Below, piece after piece: positions 56,724-64,000 of a stretch of DNA of 64,000 bases. Every line of letters begins with the position of its first letter. The first letter of the stretch is position 1. The position numbers and the translations under genes were made by a program. The notes beneath the pieces were generated by a model, which was not told the DNA's origin, ran no database searches, and saw only the letters and a program-made list of their open reading frames with translations. This DNA comes from a virus. The stretch lies in IMG/VR virus record IMGVR_UViG_3300043548_000091, positions 1-64,000 of that record; one strand, written 5' to 3'.

Positions 56724-58218
56724 AGCCCTCCAAAAGGCGCTCCCGCACATGAGTGCGGTGGAGAAGGCTGAGCTTTTGGCGGACCTTGAGGAGCGCGAGA
56801 AGCGCGCACGCCTTGCGGCGGCCCAAGACAACATGCTGGGCTTTGCCACGTCGGTGTATCCGGGCTTCAAGATCGGCCCACACCACAAGAAGCTGGCCAA
56901 AATCTTCACGGACGTGATTGAGGGCAAGAAAAAGCGTGTGATCATCAACATCGCGCCTCGTATGGGCAAGTCGGAGTTCTCCAGCTACTTGTTCCCCGCG
57001 TATTTCCTCGGCAAGTACCCCCAAAAGAAGATCATCATGGGCACGCACACGGCGGGCCTGTCCGAGGACTTCGGTCGTCGCATCCGAAACTTGCTGGATA
57101 CGGAGGAGTACCGTGAAATCTTCCCCGCAACTGTGGTTGCTGACGACCAGAAGGCTGCTGGCAAGTGGTCTACGTCGGTTGGTGGCCAGTATTACGCAGC
57201 CGGTGTGGGAGGTGCCCTTGCGGGTCGCGGCGCTGATCTGTTTGTTATTGATGACCCCCATAGCGAACAAGACGTTAAAACAAATTCCAGACTAGCCTTC
57301 GACACCGCGTGGTCGTGGTTCCAGACAGGCCCCTTGCAGCGCCTGATGCCGGGGGGCGCGATCATTATCATCATGACGCGCTGGTCCCTCTTGGACCTCA
57401 CAGGCAAGCTGATCGACTACCAGATCAAGAACCCCGAGAGCATCCCGTGGGAGATCGTCGAACTGCCTGCGATCCTCAACGAAGGCACCGAGAACGAGAA
57501 GAGCCTGTGGCCCGAGCAGTGGCCGCTGACCAGCCTGAAAGCCACAAAGGCCAGCTTGGACCCCAAGTACTGGAACGCCCAGTACATGCAGCAACCCACG
57601 AGCGACAACAGCGCGATCGTCAGCAGGAAGCACTGGCGCATCTGGGAGGGCGACGAGCCGCCGCCTTGCGAGTACGTGATCCAGTCGTGGGACACGGCGT
57701 TCGAGACCAAGAACAATTCCGACTACAGCGCCTGTACAACGTGGGGCGTCTGGTACAACGAGGAAGAGGGCAACAGCCCGCAGGTAATCCTTTTGGATGC
57801 GTTCAAGGCGCGCATGGCGTTCCCGGAGTTGAAGGAAACGGCGCACAAGCACTACAAGGAATGGGACCCCGACGCGTTCATCGTGGAAAAGAAAGCCGCT
57901 GGCGCGCCGCTGATCCAAGAGCTTCGGGCGATGGGCATCCCGGTGCAGGAGTTTTCACCGAGCCGGGGAAATGACAAAATGGTGCGGCTTAATGCAGTCG
58001 CAGACCTCTTCACGTCTGGGAAAGTGTGGGCACCGGACACGCGCTGGGCGCGTGAAGTGATTGAGGAAGTGGCGTCTTTTCCTGTTGGCGAGCACGACGA
58101 CTTTGTGGACACGACAACGCAGGCCCTGCTGCGTTACCGCCAAGGCGGGTTCATCAGTCTGGATACCGACGAGCAGGAAGACCGCTTTTTTCAGCGGCGA
58201 CGCGCGGCTTATTACTAA
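56686..58218 (+). CDS. terminase large subunit
   Basis: 510 residues from GTG 56686 (GGTG/AGG-like site upstream, inside TerS). ATPase: IAPRMGKSE (K95, Walker A), LFVIDDPH (D189-D190, Walker B), IIIMTRWS. Nuclease: QSWDTAF (D336), IVEKKAAGAPL, EHDDFVDTTTQAL (D471/D472, D475). This is the Terminase_6-type motor that packages DNA through the portal encoded next. Confidence 0.95.
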   Translation: MKTLTSLTKLELEALQKALPHMSAVEKAELLADLEEREKRARLAAAQDNMLGFATSVYPGFKIGPHHKKLAKIFTDVIEGKKKRVIINIAPRMGKSEFSSYLFPAYFLGKYPQKKIIMGTHTAGLSEDFGRRIRNLLDTEEYREIFPATVVADDQKAAGKWSTSVGGQYYAAGVGGALAGRGADLFVIDDPHSEQDVKTNSRLAFDTAWSWFQTGPLQRLMPGGAIIIIMTRWSLLDLTGKLIDYQIKNPESIPWEIVELPAILNEGTENEKSLWPEQWPLTSLKATKASLDPKYWNAQYMQQPTSDNSAIVSRKHWRIWEGDEPPPCEYVIQSWDTAFETKNNSDYSACTTWGVWYNEEEGNSPQVILLDAFKARMAFPELKETAHKHYKEWDPDAFIVEKKAAGAPLIQELRAMGIPVQEFSPSRGNDKMVRLNAVADLFTSGKVWAPDTRWAREVIEEVASFPVGEHDDFVDTTTQALLRYRQGGFISLDTDEQEDRFFQRRRAAYY

Positions 58219-58227
58219 GGATAAAAG

Positions 58228-60699
58228 ATGGCTACCAACATCGACAAGGCACTGTTTCAATCCCCCGTTGGCATAGCCGACGATGCCGAAGGCATCGAAC
58301 CGATTGAAATCGAGATCGTGGACCCGGAGGCAGTGCACATCGAGGCAGGCGATTTGGAGATCGACATCGAGAAAAAAGCGCCCTCCGTCGAAGACTTTGA
58401 CGCCAACCTTGCCGAGTTCCTAGACGAAGGCGCGATCCAGACGATGGCCAGTGATCTGGCCAGTGACATCGACAACGACAAGAACTCACGCAAGGAGTGG
58501 GAGAAGGCGTATGTCACGGGGTTGAAACTGCTGGGGCTGCAAATTGAGGAGCGCACGGAGCCGTGGGACGGCGCGTCGGGCGTGTTCCATCCGATGCTCA
58601 CCGAGGCGGTGGTGAAGTTCCAGAGCGAGACGATCACCGAGACGTTCCCTGCGCAGGGGCCCGTGAAGACCAAGATCGTGGGCAAGCAGACCCCGGCCAA
58701 GCAGGAAGTGGCAGTGCGCGTCCAAGAGGACATGAACTACCAGTTGACCGAGAAGATGCAGGAGTTCCGCCCGGAGCACGAGCGGATGCTGTGGTCGCTG
58801 CCTGCCACCGGCAGCGCGTTCAAGAAGGTCTACTACGATCCGAACCTTGGCCGTCAGGTGTCGATGTTCATCCCGGCAGAGGACATCCTGCTGCCGTATG
58901 GCACGTCGGACATCATGACGTGCTACCGCGTATCGCACGTGATGCGCAAGACCGAGAACGACATCAAGAAGCTGCAAGCGGCAGGCTTTTATCGCGACTG
59001 CGACATCGGCACGCCCGACAAGCACATCGACGCGATCAACCAAGCCAAGGACAAGGAGACGGGGTTCGCCGACCTTAACGACGATCGGTTCACGCTGATC
59101 GAGTCGCACGTGGACCTGTGCATCAAGGAAGACCCGCTGTGCATCCGCGACGAGGATGGTGAGCCCGCAGGCATTGCGCTGCCGTACGTGGTGACATTCA
59201 TCCGTGGCACGAACACCGTGCTGGCCATCCGCAGGAACTGGAAAGAAGACGACGAACTGCACTTGAAGCGCCAGCACTTCGTCCACTACCAATACATCCC
59301 CGGCTTCGGTGCCTACGGCTTTGGCCTGTTCCATCTGATCGGCGGCTTCGCCAACTCGGCTACCAGCCTGATGCGTCAACTGATCGACGCTGGCACCCTG
59401 AGCAACCTGCCCGGGGGCTTGAAGAGTCGCGGATTAAGAATTAAAGGAGATGACACTCCGATCGCCCCGGGTGAGTTCCGTGATGTGGACATCGGCTCTG
59501 GCGCGCTGCGCGACAACATCCTGCCGCTCCCGTACAAGGAGCCTAGCGCCACGCTGTACAACCTGCTCAACACCGTGGTCGAGGAAGGCCGCAGGTTTGC
59601 GGCCACGGCAGACGTGAAGGTGGCGGACATGTCCGCGCAGGCACCGGTGGGCACGACGCTGGCCCTGCTGGAGCGACAACTCAAAGTCCTCACCGCCGTC
59701 CAAGCGCGGGTGCACTACGCGCTCAAGCAAGAGTTGCAGCTTCTCAAAGGCATCATCCGTGACTACACGGACGACGAGTACAGCTACGAGCCTGACGCGG
59801 ACAAGGACGAGGGCGACATGCGCCGCGTCAAGAAGTCGGACTACGACATCGTCGAGGTGATCCCGGTCTCGGACCCCAACGCAGCAACCATGAGCCAGCG
59901 GCTGGTGCAGTACCAAGCCGTCATTCAGCTTTCTCAGACTGCGCCGGACATCTACAACCTGCCGCAGCTTCATCGCGGGATGCTTGAAGTCCTCGGGATC
60001 AAAAATGCCGACAAGCTCATCCCGCTGCCCGAGGACCAGAAACCGAAGGACCCGGTCACCGAGAACATGAACGTGCTCAAGGGCGAGCCGCTCAAGGCGT
60101 TCCAGTATCAGGACCACGAGTCGCACATCCGGGTGCACATGTCGGCCATGCAGGACCCGATCGTGATGCAGTTGATCGGACAGAACCCCCGCGCTGGGCA
60201 GATTCAGGCAGCCATGATGGCGCACATCGCCGAGCACGTGGGCTTTGGCTATCGCCAAAAGATCGAGCAGCAGTTGGGTATGCCCCTGCCGCCGCAAGAC
60301 GAGAAGCTGCCTCCGCAGATGGAGTTGGCCCTCTCGCAGATGATGGCGCAGGCCGCGCAGCAGGTCCTCCAGCAGAACCAAGCCGCAGCCGCCCAGCAGC
60401 AAGCACAGCAGCAGGCGCAGGACCCGGTCTTGCAGATGCAGCAGCAAGAACTTCAAATCCGCGCCCAAGAAGTGGCGATCAAGGACAAGAAGGTCGCAGC
60501 AGATGCCGCCGCCAAGGCAGACGAATTGGCGCTCAAGGAAAAGCAACTCCAGATCGACGCAGCCTTCAAGGCTGACAAGCTCGAAGCCGACCAAGAACGA
60601 GACGGTGTCCGCATGGGCATCGACATCGCCAAGAGCAAGGCGCAAGCCGCGCAATCCCGTGCGAAAGCACAACAACCCGGAGGTAATCGCAACCAATGA
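58228..60699 (+). CDS. portal protein
   Basis: 823 residues, AAGGATAAAAG before the ATG. EWEKAYVTGLKLLGLQIEERTEPWDGASGVFHPMLTEAVVKFQSE and GTPDKHIDAINQAKD belong to the portal family of large podovirus-type portals. FHLIGGFANSATSLMRQLIDAGTLSNLPGG is the crown/wing part. A long Gln/Ala coiled C-terminus (about 700-820) is a barrel-like extension. It precedes a GroES-like gene, scaffold and capsid. Confidence 0.9.
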   Translation: MATNIDKALFQSPVGIADDAEGIEPIEIEIVDPEAVHIEAGDLEIDIEKKAPSVEDFDANLAEFLDEGAIQTMASDLASDIDNDKNSRKEWEKAYVTGLKLLGLQIEERTEPWDGASGVFHPMLTEAVVKFQSETITETFPAQGPVKTKIVGKQTPAKQEVAVRVQEDMNYQLTEKMQEFRPEHERMLWSLPATGSAFKKVYYDPNLGRQVSMFIPAEDILLPYGTSDIMTCYRVSHVMRKTENDIKKLQAAGFYRDCDIGTPDKHIDAINQAKDKETGFADLNDDRFTLIESHVDLCIKEDPLCIRDEDGEPAGIALPYVVTFIRGTNTVLAIRRNWKEDDELHLKRQHFVHYQYIPGFGAYGFGLFHLIGGFANSATSLMRQLIDAGTLSNLPGGLKSRGLRIKGDDTPIAPGEFRDVDIGSGALRDNILPLPYKEPSATLYNLLNTVVEEGRRFAATADVKVADMSAQAPVGTTLALLERQLKVLTAVQARVHYALKQELQLLKGIIRDYTDDEYSYEPDADKDEGDMRRVKKSDYDIVEVIPVSDPNAATMSQRLVQYQAVIQLSQTAPDIYNLPQLHRGMLEVLGIKNADKLIPLPEDQKPKDPVTENMNVLKGEPLKAFQYQDHESHIRVHMSAMQDPIVMQLIGQNPRAGQIQAAMMAHIAEHVGFGYRQKIEQQLGMPLPPQDEKLPPQMELALSQMMAQAAQQVLQQNQAAAAQQQAQQQAQDPVLQMQQQELQIRAQEVAIKDKKVAADAAAKADELALKEKQLQIDAAFKADKLEADQERDGVRMGIDIAKSKAQAAQSRAKAQQPGGNRNQ

Positions 60700-60890
60700 T
60701 CCAAGACTTCGCACGCGTACTGCGCGAGAAGATACGCACCGACATGAACAACTACGCCGATGACTTGGCGGGGGGTTCGTGCCGCTCTTTCGATGAATAT
60801 CAAAAACTCTGCGGTGTGATTCAAGGTCTCGCCGTCGCAGAGCGCCATCTACTTGACCTTGCAGAGAAAGTTGAGCAATCCGATGAGTGA
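60696..60890 (+). CDS. 64-residue conserved helical protein
   Basis: ATG overlaps the portal stop (ATGA). MIQDFARVLREKIRTDMNNYADDLAGGSCRSFDEYQKLCGVIQGL and ERHLLDLAEKVEQSD form a small helical protein that recurs after portals in environmental phages. It may be a portal-associated or scaffolding helper. Function unknown. Confidence 0.65.
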   Translation: MIQDFARVLREKIRTDMNNYADDLAGGSCRSFDEYQKLCGVIQGLAVAERHLLDLAEKVEQSDE

Positions 60891-61317
60891 ATCAGGTCTG
60901 ATCCTGCCCCCGGGCATTTCGCTGCCCCAAGCCATCCAACCCCAAGACACGCAAAACGAAGCTGCTCCCGCCGAGGAGAAAGCCAAGTCGCTGCCCGAGC
61001 CCACGGGTTGGAAAATTCTGTGCGTTGTGCCGGACGTTTCTCAGACGTTTGAGAACTCCGAGATCATCAAAGCCGACCAGTTCATGAAGCAAGAGGAGCA
61101 CGCGACGACGGTGCTGTTCGTGCTCAAGGTGGGCCCCGACGCATACAAAGACACCGCCAAGTTTCCTTCCGGCGCATGGTGCAAGGAAGGCGACTTCGTT
61201 CTCGTTCGGACTTATTCCGGTACGAGGTTCAAGATTTTCGGCAAGGAATTCAGGCTCCTGAACGACGACCAAGTCGATGCCGTTGTAGAAGACCCGCGCG
61301 GCCTGACGCGCGCCTGA
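60883..61317 (+). CDS. GroES-like co-chaperonin
   Basis: 144 residues. A disordered N-terminus (about 45 residues) is followed by PTGWKILCVVPDVSQTF, a mobile-loop-like region, VLFVLKVGPDAYKD, WCKEGDFVLVRTYSGTRFKIFGKEFRLLNDDQVDAVVEDPRG. The GD-F-V-L-x-x-Y-S-G-T-x-x-K-I-x-G-x-E-x-x-L-L pattern is that of Cpn10/GroES barrels. It would cap the host GroEL to fold the phage capsid protein, as phage T4 gp31 does. Confidence 0.7.
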   Translation: MSESGLILPPGISLPQAIQPQDTQNEAAPAEEKAKSLPEPTGWKILCVVPDVSQTFENSEIIKADQFMKQEEHATTVLFVLKVGPDAYKDTAKFPSGAWCKEGDFVLVRTYSGTRFKIFGKEFRLLNDDQVDAVVEDPRGLTRA

Positions 61318-61327
61318 AGGAGTAGAA

Positions 61328-62326
61328 ATGTCCGGATACAAATTCCCTGACGAGCAAGAAGCCGACGACAAGAACATCGTCGCCGCTGGCGACGACAACG
61401 GGGAGGAGAGCAACGAGGTCAAGGTTGGAGTCAGCGCTGATGGCGATGACGTTGAAATCGAGATCGTTGATGACACCCCTCCCCAAGACCGTGGGCGCAA
61501 GCCGCTGGAGCGTGAGGTCAACGACCCCACCGAGGAAGAAATCGACGGCTACTCCGAGGGCGTGAAAAAGCGCATCAAGGAACTGACGCACGCGCGGCAT
61601 GACGAGCGCCGCGCCAAGGAAGCGCTGCTGCGGGAGAAACAGGAGCTTGAACGCATCGCCCAGTTGATGGTCGAGGAAAACAAGAAACTAAAGCAGTACG
61701 TGCAGACCGGCACCGAGCAATACGTTGCTTCGCAGGTGCAGGTGGCCGAGAACGAAGTCGATAAGGCCAAGGCTGCCCTCAAGGCGGCCACGGAATCGTT
61801 TGACACGGAAGCCATCATCGCGGCCCAAGAGGCGCTGATGGAGGCCAAGTTCAAGGTGCAGAGCGCAAAATCTTTTAAGCCTGCCCCTTTACAAGAAGAA
61901 ACCGTTGAGGTAAAAACTCCTCAAAATTCGGACCCGGCTCCCGAACTGGACCAAAAGACCCTGAACTGGCAGGCAAAAAACCAGTGGTTCGGTGCTCCGG
62001 GATACGAGGAATTAACCAGCTTCGCACTGGGGCTGCACCAAAAACTAGTGACATCGGGGGTTGACCCCCGCTCGGATGAGTACTTCGAGAGAATCGACTC
62101 TCGCATAAAGGATAAGTTTCCCGAAGTTTTCGGGGAGCCTAAGTCCCAGCCGAAATCCGGCGATGGCTCCAGAAAGCCTACGACGGTTGTTGCCCCGGCG
62201 AGTCGCTCGACGGGTGCAAAGAAAATCCAACTGACTCCGACCCAGATCGCTCTGGCAAAGAAATTTGGACTGACCCCGCAGCAATACGCTGCTCAAGTAG
62301 CAAAACTGGAGAAATCGAATGGCTGA
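61328..62326 (+). CDS. capsid scaffolding protein
   Basis: 332 residues after GAAGGAGTAGAA. Acidic N-terminus (DEQEADDKNIVAAGDDNGEE), long central coiled coil (EGVKKRIKELTHARHDERRAKEALLREKQELERIAQ) and a helical C-terminus (KIQLTPTQIALAKKFGLTPQQYAAQVAKLEKS) that should bind the coat protein. Position before the head genes agrees with a scaffold. Confidence 0.8.
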   Translation: MSGYKFPDEQEADDKNIVAAGDDNGEESNEVKVGVSADGDDVEIEIVDDTPPQDRGRKPLEREVNDPTEEEIDGYSEGVKKRIKELTHARHDERRAKEALLREKQELERIAQLMVEENKKLKQYVQTGTEQYVASQVQVAENEVDKAKAALKAATESFDTEAIIAAQEALMEAKFKVQSAKSFKPAPLQEETVEVKTPQNSDPAPELDQKTLNWQAKNQWFGAPGYEELTSFALGLHQKLVTSGVDPRSDEYFERIDSRIKDKFPEVFGEPKSQPKSGDGSRKPTTVVAPASRSTGAKKIQLTPTQIALAKKFGLTPQQYAAQVAKLEKSNG

Positions 62327-62777
62327 AGTTAACGCCCGGACCCCTCGCGACCTCGCGTCGCGCGAAAAATCTGCACGCGCGGTCTATCAACCGCCAAGTG
62401 CACTGCCCGATCCGACCCCCGAGCCGGGGTACGTGTACCGCTGGATTGCGACGCACGTCCTTGGTGAGGCCCAGAACGTCAACGTGTCCAACAAGATGCG
62501 TGAAGGCTGGGAGCCGGTGAAGGCCGTGGATCATCCGGAACTGATGCTGGAAGGCAATGCGAAGACCGGGAACGTCGAAATCGGCGGCCTGATGCTTTGC
62601 AAGATGCCTCGGGAGCGTGCGCAAGCGCGTGACGAGTATTACGCCGCCCAGAACCGGGCCCAGATGGAATCCGTGGACAACAACTTTATGCGAAACAATG
62701 ACCCGCGTATGCCGCTGTTCGCCGACCGCAAGTCGTCGGCCAGTCGCGGAAACGGGTTTGGTTCTGGTTCCAAGTAA
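62319..62777 (+). CDS. 152-residue head-associated protein
   Basis: Start inside the scaffold end (8-base overlap). PPSALPDPTPEPGYVYRWIATHVLGEAQNVNVSNKMREGW and LMLCKMPRERAQARDEYYAAQNRAQME appear in virion proteins located between scaffold and capsid genes. Possibly a scaffold-linked or decoration protein. Confidence 0.65.
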   Translation: MAEVNARTPRDLASREKSARAVYQPPSALPDPTPEPGYVYRWIATHVLGEAQNVNVSNKMREGWEPVKAVDHPELMLEGNAKTGNVEIGGLMLCKMPRERAQARDEYYAAQNRAQMESVDNNFMRNNDPRMPLFADRKSSASRGNGFGSGSK

Positions 62778-62791
62778 CTCAGGAGTATTAA

Positions 62792-63412
62792 ATGGCTTCC
62801 ACCGCTTCTCCCTACGGCTTTCGAGCCGTAAATGAACTGGGCGGCCTACCGTACGCCGGTAGCACCCGCACGTTCCTCATCAACCCCGCTGGCTACGCCA
62901 ACAACATCTTCAATGGTTCCATTGTTTTTGTTGGTTCGGACGGCTATCTGCAACTGGTGACCGGTACCGGCGCTGACGGCACGACCAACTCGTTCCCCGG
63001 CAACGGCACTCTGACCGGCGCTGTGGGCGTGTTTGTGGGTTGCTCCTACTACAACGCCCAAGGTCAACTGATCTTCTCGCAGTACTACCCGGCCAACACG
63101 ACCGGCGTGGTTCAAGCGATGGTGATCGACGACGACCGCACCGTGTTCCAAGTGCAGGCCGCTGGTACGATTTCCCAGACCGAACTGGGCAACAACGTCT
63201 ACCTGAACGCTGCCCAGAGCACCAGCACGGGTTCGACCCAGACCGGCAACAGCAACACCGCTGTGAACGCCACCGCCATCACCACCACCGCTGCTTTCCG
63301 CATCGTTGGTTTTGTCGAAAGCACCACCTCCACCGTGGGTGACGCTTACACCGACATTCTGGTGAAGTTCAACCCCGGCTATCACAGCTACAGCAACGCT
63401 GTTGGCCTGTAA
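62792..63412 (+). CDS. head decoration-type protein
   Basis: 206 residues, CAGGAGTATTAA before ATG. MASTASPYGFRAVNELGG, repeated Gly/Thr-rich strands and a conserved AGTISQTELGNNVYLNAAQS, with DILVKFNPGYHSYS at the end. Located just before the capsid gene; small beta-rich proteins like this often decorate or reinforce the shell. Confidence 0.65.
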   Translation: MASTASPYGFRAVNELGGLPYAGSTRTFLINPAGYANNIFNGSIVFVGSDGYLQLVTGTGADGTTNSFPGNGTLTGAVGVFVGCSYYNAQGQLIFSQYYPANTTGVVQAMVIDDDRTVFQVQAAGTISQTELGNNVYLNAAQSTSTGSTQTGNSNTAVNATAITTTAAFRIVGFVESTTSTVGDAYTDILVKFNPGYHSYSNAVGL

Positions 63413-63425
63413 GGAGTAATACAAA

Positions 63426-64000
63426 ATGGCTATCTCTCGTGCACAGCTACTCAAAGAACTCCTGCCCGGCCTGAATGCGCTGTTCGGTATGGAATACGCC
63501 CGTTACGGCGAAGAGCACAAGGAAATCTACGAGACCGAGAAGTCCGAGCGTAGCTTCGAAGAGGAGACCAAGCTCTCCGGCTTCGGCGCTGCCCCGGTCA
63601 AGAACGAAGGCTCCGCGATCGCCTACGACAACGCGCAGGAAGCGTTCACCGCCCGCTACACCCACGAGACCATCGCTCTGGGCTTCTCGATCACCGAGGA
63701 AGCGGTCGAAGACAACCTGTACGACAGCCTGTCGGCCCGCTACACCAAGGCTCTGGCTCGCGCCATGGCCTACACCAAGCAGGTCAAGGCCGCGTCGGTC
63801 CTGAACAACGGTTTCAGCCAGAGCTACCTCGGTGGCGACGGCGTCTCCCTGTTCGGCGTGAACTCTTCGGGCACCCGCGTTGGCCATCCGCTGGTTGGCG
63901 GCGGCCAGAACTACAACAGCCCGACCACTGGTGTCGATCTGAACGAGACCTCGCTGGAAAACGCCACGATTCAAATCGCTGCGTGGACCGACGAACGTGG
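63426..64000 (+). CDS. major capsid protein, N-terminal part, cut by the window
   Basis: AAGGAGTAATACAAA precedes ATG 63426; the frame stays open for 191 codons to the edge. MAISRAQLLKELLPGLNALFGMEYARYGEEHKEIYETEKSERSFEEETKLSGFG and YDNAQEAFTARYTHETIALGFSITEEAVEDNLYDSL (E-loop and N-arm style) belong to the phage major capsid family (HK97 fold). The most abundant virion protein; co-chaperonin and scaffold are encoded upstream. Confidence 0.9.
   Translation, partial: MAISRAQLLKELLPGLNALFGMEYARYGEEHKEIYETEKSERSFEEETKLSGFGAAPVKNEGSAIAYDNAQEAFTARYTHETIALGFSITEEAVEDNLYDSLSARYTKALARAMAYTKQVKAASVLNNGFSQSYLGGDGVSLFGVNSSGTRVGHPLVGGGQNYNSPTTGVDLNETSLENATIQIAAWTDER

Noticed and set aside
1-64000. tRNA genes, CRISPR arrays, insertion sequences, integrase and attachment sites
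   Set aside because: No cloverleaf-like segment, spaced direct-repeat array, transposase or tyrosine/serine recombinase motif was seen on either strand by eye.

Overview
The window is most of the genome of a tailed double-stranded DNA phage, cut at both ends. It starts inside a small gene and stops inside the major capsid gene. There is no integrase, no recognisable lysogeny gene, no tRNA and no phage RNA polymerase. The candidate promoters look like host sigma-70 promoters, so a virulent phage that uses the host polymerase is the simplest reading. No tail tube, tape measure or sheath gene is visible. A portal with a long Gln-rich C-terminus, short adaptor proteins, a nozzle-like protein, and large ejection-type proteins ending in a 2,960-residue polyvalent protein all point to a short-tailed (podovirus-like) virion. 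The DNA is GC-rich. Gene style suggests an environmental, possibly freshwater, proteobacterial host, but that is inference; no host gene is present.

Layout: (1) 1-30100, + strand, late genes. A block of tiny basic and Gly-rich proteins comes first, with an endonuclease VII among them. Head-tail adaptors and small structural proteins follow. Then come a run of fibre/adhesin-type proteins (one built of fifteen 20-residue repeats, one with a C1q-like head), the lysis genes (small membrane proteins, a holin, a GH19 endolysin), a nozzle-like protein and a second fibre-like protein. The block ends with the ejection-protein group, which contains a GNAT acetyltransferase and the giant protein with an ADP-ribosyltransferase domain. 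(2) 30042-55604, - strand, early and replication genes. These are a primase-helicase (AEP-like plus DUF927), a small HTH regulator, a probable ssDNA-binding protein, an SNF2 helicase, HNH, VRR-NUC and PD-(D/E)XK nucleases, a family A DNA polymerase, many small proteins joined by ATGA or GTGA overlaps, a MoxR-type AAA+ ATPase with a VWA/metallopeptidase-like partner and a DUF3150-like protein, and a block of unknown proteins. (3) 55605-56015, a control region separating the leftward early genes from the rightward packaging and head genes. (4) 56016-64000, + strand: terminase small and large subunits, portal, a GroES-like co-chaperonin, scaffold, decoration-type proteins and the truncated capsid gene.

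Points most worth a second look: five copies of a palindrome with core GCGGACA-N3-TGTCCGC within 49.6-55.2 kb of the early region; an AT-rich 419-base gap with three helically phased GTGGACA repeats (origin or control-region candidate); a control region with a leftward promoter, a palindrome in its spacer and a terminator-like hairpin in the leader; a nearly fixed 17-base ribosome-binding leader reused before about nine early genes; the MoxR/VWA/DUF3150 module; the ADP-ribosyltransferase inside the giant protein; and a phage-encoded GroES-like protein between portal and scaffold genes. All calls come from reading sequence and remembered family features. No database search was run.
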